Positions 63,224 to 64,000 of a stretch of DNA of 64,000 nt are shown here, piece by piece (position 1 is the first letter of the stretch; every line of letters begins with the position of its first letter). Made by a program: the position numbers and the translations under genes. The stretch lies in contig JACYME010000076.1 in the NCBI GenBank assembly GCA_015272155.1, positions 1 through 64,000 of the forward strand, written 5' to 3'. Under the pieces are notes generated by a model. That model was not told the DNA's origin. It was given only the letters and a program-made list of their open reading frames with translations, and did no database searches. Source of the DNA: Leptolyngbyaceae cyanobacterium T60_A2020_046 (lineage in GTDB: Bacteria; Cyanobacteriota; Cyanobacteriia; Phormidesmidales; Phormidesmidaceae).

Positions 63224-64000
63224 TTGATTGCACACCCCTTTGACGTTTTGGTAGTCGGCAGCGGAGCCGCAGGACTCTATGCCGCGTTGTGTCTTCCTAA
63301 GCAGTATCGTGTGGGTCTGATCACCAAGGATGTGCTGACTCAGTCAGCGAGTGACTGGGCGCAGGGCGGTATTGCTGCCGCGATCGCCCCCGATGATTCT
63401 CCAGATCTTCACCTGGCAGATACGTTGGAGGCAGGGGCAGGGCTGTGCGATCGCGTTGCTGTTGAGCAACTGGTTCGCGAGGCAAAACCCTGCATCGAGG
63501 CCCTGATTCGTCTGGGGGTGCCCTTTGACCAACATGACGGTGATCTTGCCCTTACCCTAGAAGCGGCCCACTCGCGTCGCCGTGTGCTCCATGCTGCCGA
63601 TACGACGGGTCGCGCGGTGGTGGCGACGTTGGCCGATGCTGTCCGCCAGCGATCGCACATCACAGTACTCGAACAGACCCTAGTGCTGGACTTGGGAATG
63701 CAGGCGGGGCGGTGTGTGGGGGTGGTTGCAGTGAGGGGCGATCGCCTAGCCTGGATTTCAGCCGGGGCAGTGGTTCTCGCAACGGGGGGCGGTGGCCAGG
63801 TCTTTTCTCAGACCACTAATCCGCCCGCTAGCACTGGGGATGGGGTAGCGATCGCGTGGCGGGCAGGGGCACTCCTTCGTGATCTGGAGTTTTTCCAATT
63901 TCATCCCACGGCGCTCAAGCTTGCAGGTGCGCCTCGGTTTTTAATTAGCGAAGCGGTGCGGGGCGAGGGGGCGCACTTAATCGATGCCCATAACCATCGC
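63224..64000 (+). CDS. nadB: L-aspartate oxidase, 5' part
   Basis: FAD enzyme that makes iminoaspartate for NAD synthesis. 259 codons to the window edge; normal length about 530-550. FAD motif VVGSGAAGL (residues 10-18), SDWAQGGIAAA, VLHAADTTGRA, and HPTAL with EAVRGEGAHL. The start is a TTG (63224) with GAGG 9 bases upstream; no ATG or GTG fits the conserved N-terminus. Cut off by the window edge; the rest lies outside. Confidence 0.93.
   Translation, partial: MIAHPFDVLVVGSGAAGLYAALCLPKQYRVGLITKDVLTQSASDWAQGGIAAAIAPDDSPDLHLADTLEAGAGLCDRVAVEQLVREAKPCIEALIRLGVPFDQHDGDLALTLEAAHSRRRVLHAADTTGRAVVATLADAVRQRSHITVLEQTLVLDLGMQAGRCVGVVAVRGDRLAWISAGAVVLATGGGGQVFSQTTNPPASTGDGVAIAWRAGALLRDLEFFQFHPTALKLAGAPRFLISEAVRGEGAHLIDAHNHR

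Noticed and set aside
1-64000. CRISPR array
   Set aside because: Only two-copy short tandem repeats were seen; none has spacer-like regular spacing.

Overview
The window is a chromosomal segment of a phycobilisome-bearing cyanobacterium. psaE (photosystem I), ndhO (NDH-1), nblA (phycobilisome degradation), a group 3 sigma factor of the SigF type, RNase E ending in an arginine-rich tail and many cyanobacteria-specific small families (DUF1815, DUF2839, UPF0182) all point there. So does the very frequent octamer GCGATCGC (HIP1). The moderately high GC and gene content would suit a Leptolyngbya-like or large unicellular lineage, but that placement is inference. I saw no rRNA, tRNA, CRISPR array or intact prophage.

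Layout. 1-1.7 kb: an intergenic stretch and a site-2 (M50) protease with CBS domains. 1.7-8.8 kb: an accessory island. It starts with debris (an IS4-type transposase fragment, a broken UPF0175/PIN toxin-antitoxin pair, an orphan intrinsic terminator). It continues with a tight three-gene operon: a DUF559 nuclease-domain protein, a winged-helix-like protein, and a 1063-residue protein carrying two different P-loop ATPase modules (AAA+ plus HerA/DUF87-like). This operon is the best candidate here for an undescribed defence or DNA-processing system. 8.9-17.6 kb: a lipoprotein, a fructosamine kinase-like protein, an M16 peptidase, a GH24 lysozyme with a cyanobacterial N-terminal module, Ppx/GppA and UPF0182. 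17.9-18.8 kb: a decayed molybdate transporter locus in which modA and modB are fused by deletion.

18.9-33 kb is core housekeeping. Three ribonucleases lie in a row on the minus strand (RNase HII, E, J), followed by dapA and asd. Divergent from these are tig, clpP, clpX and an alpha/beta hydrolase. A GntR regulator, a lone BMC shell protein and a dienelactone hydrolase follow. 35-45.7 kb: sigF, a lipoprotein with a PilP-like end, psaE with its own terminator, mutM, ndhO, a CBS protein, an acyl-CoA synthetase/GNAT protein acetyltransferase, a PlsC plus alpha/beta-hydrolase pair, DUF2993 and an ExbB/TolQ protein without a visible ExbD.

45.8-64 kb: ugd and uxs (UDP-xylose synthesis), lepA, a PAS-GAF histidine kinase, tyrA, a pentapeptide-repeat protein, a DinG-like protein lacking its Walker motifs, DUF2839, DUF1815, an epoxide-hydrolase-like protein that has lost its nucleophile, an FHA protein, a double universal stress protein, nblA and the 5' part of nadB, which runs off the window. 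Functions rest on motif reading by eye; no database search was possible.
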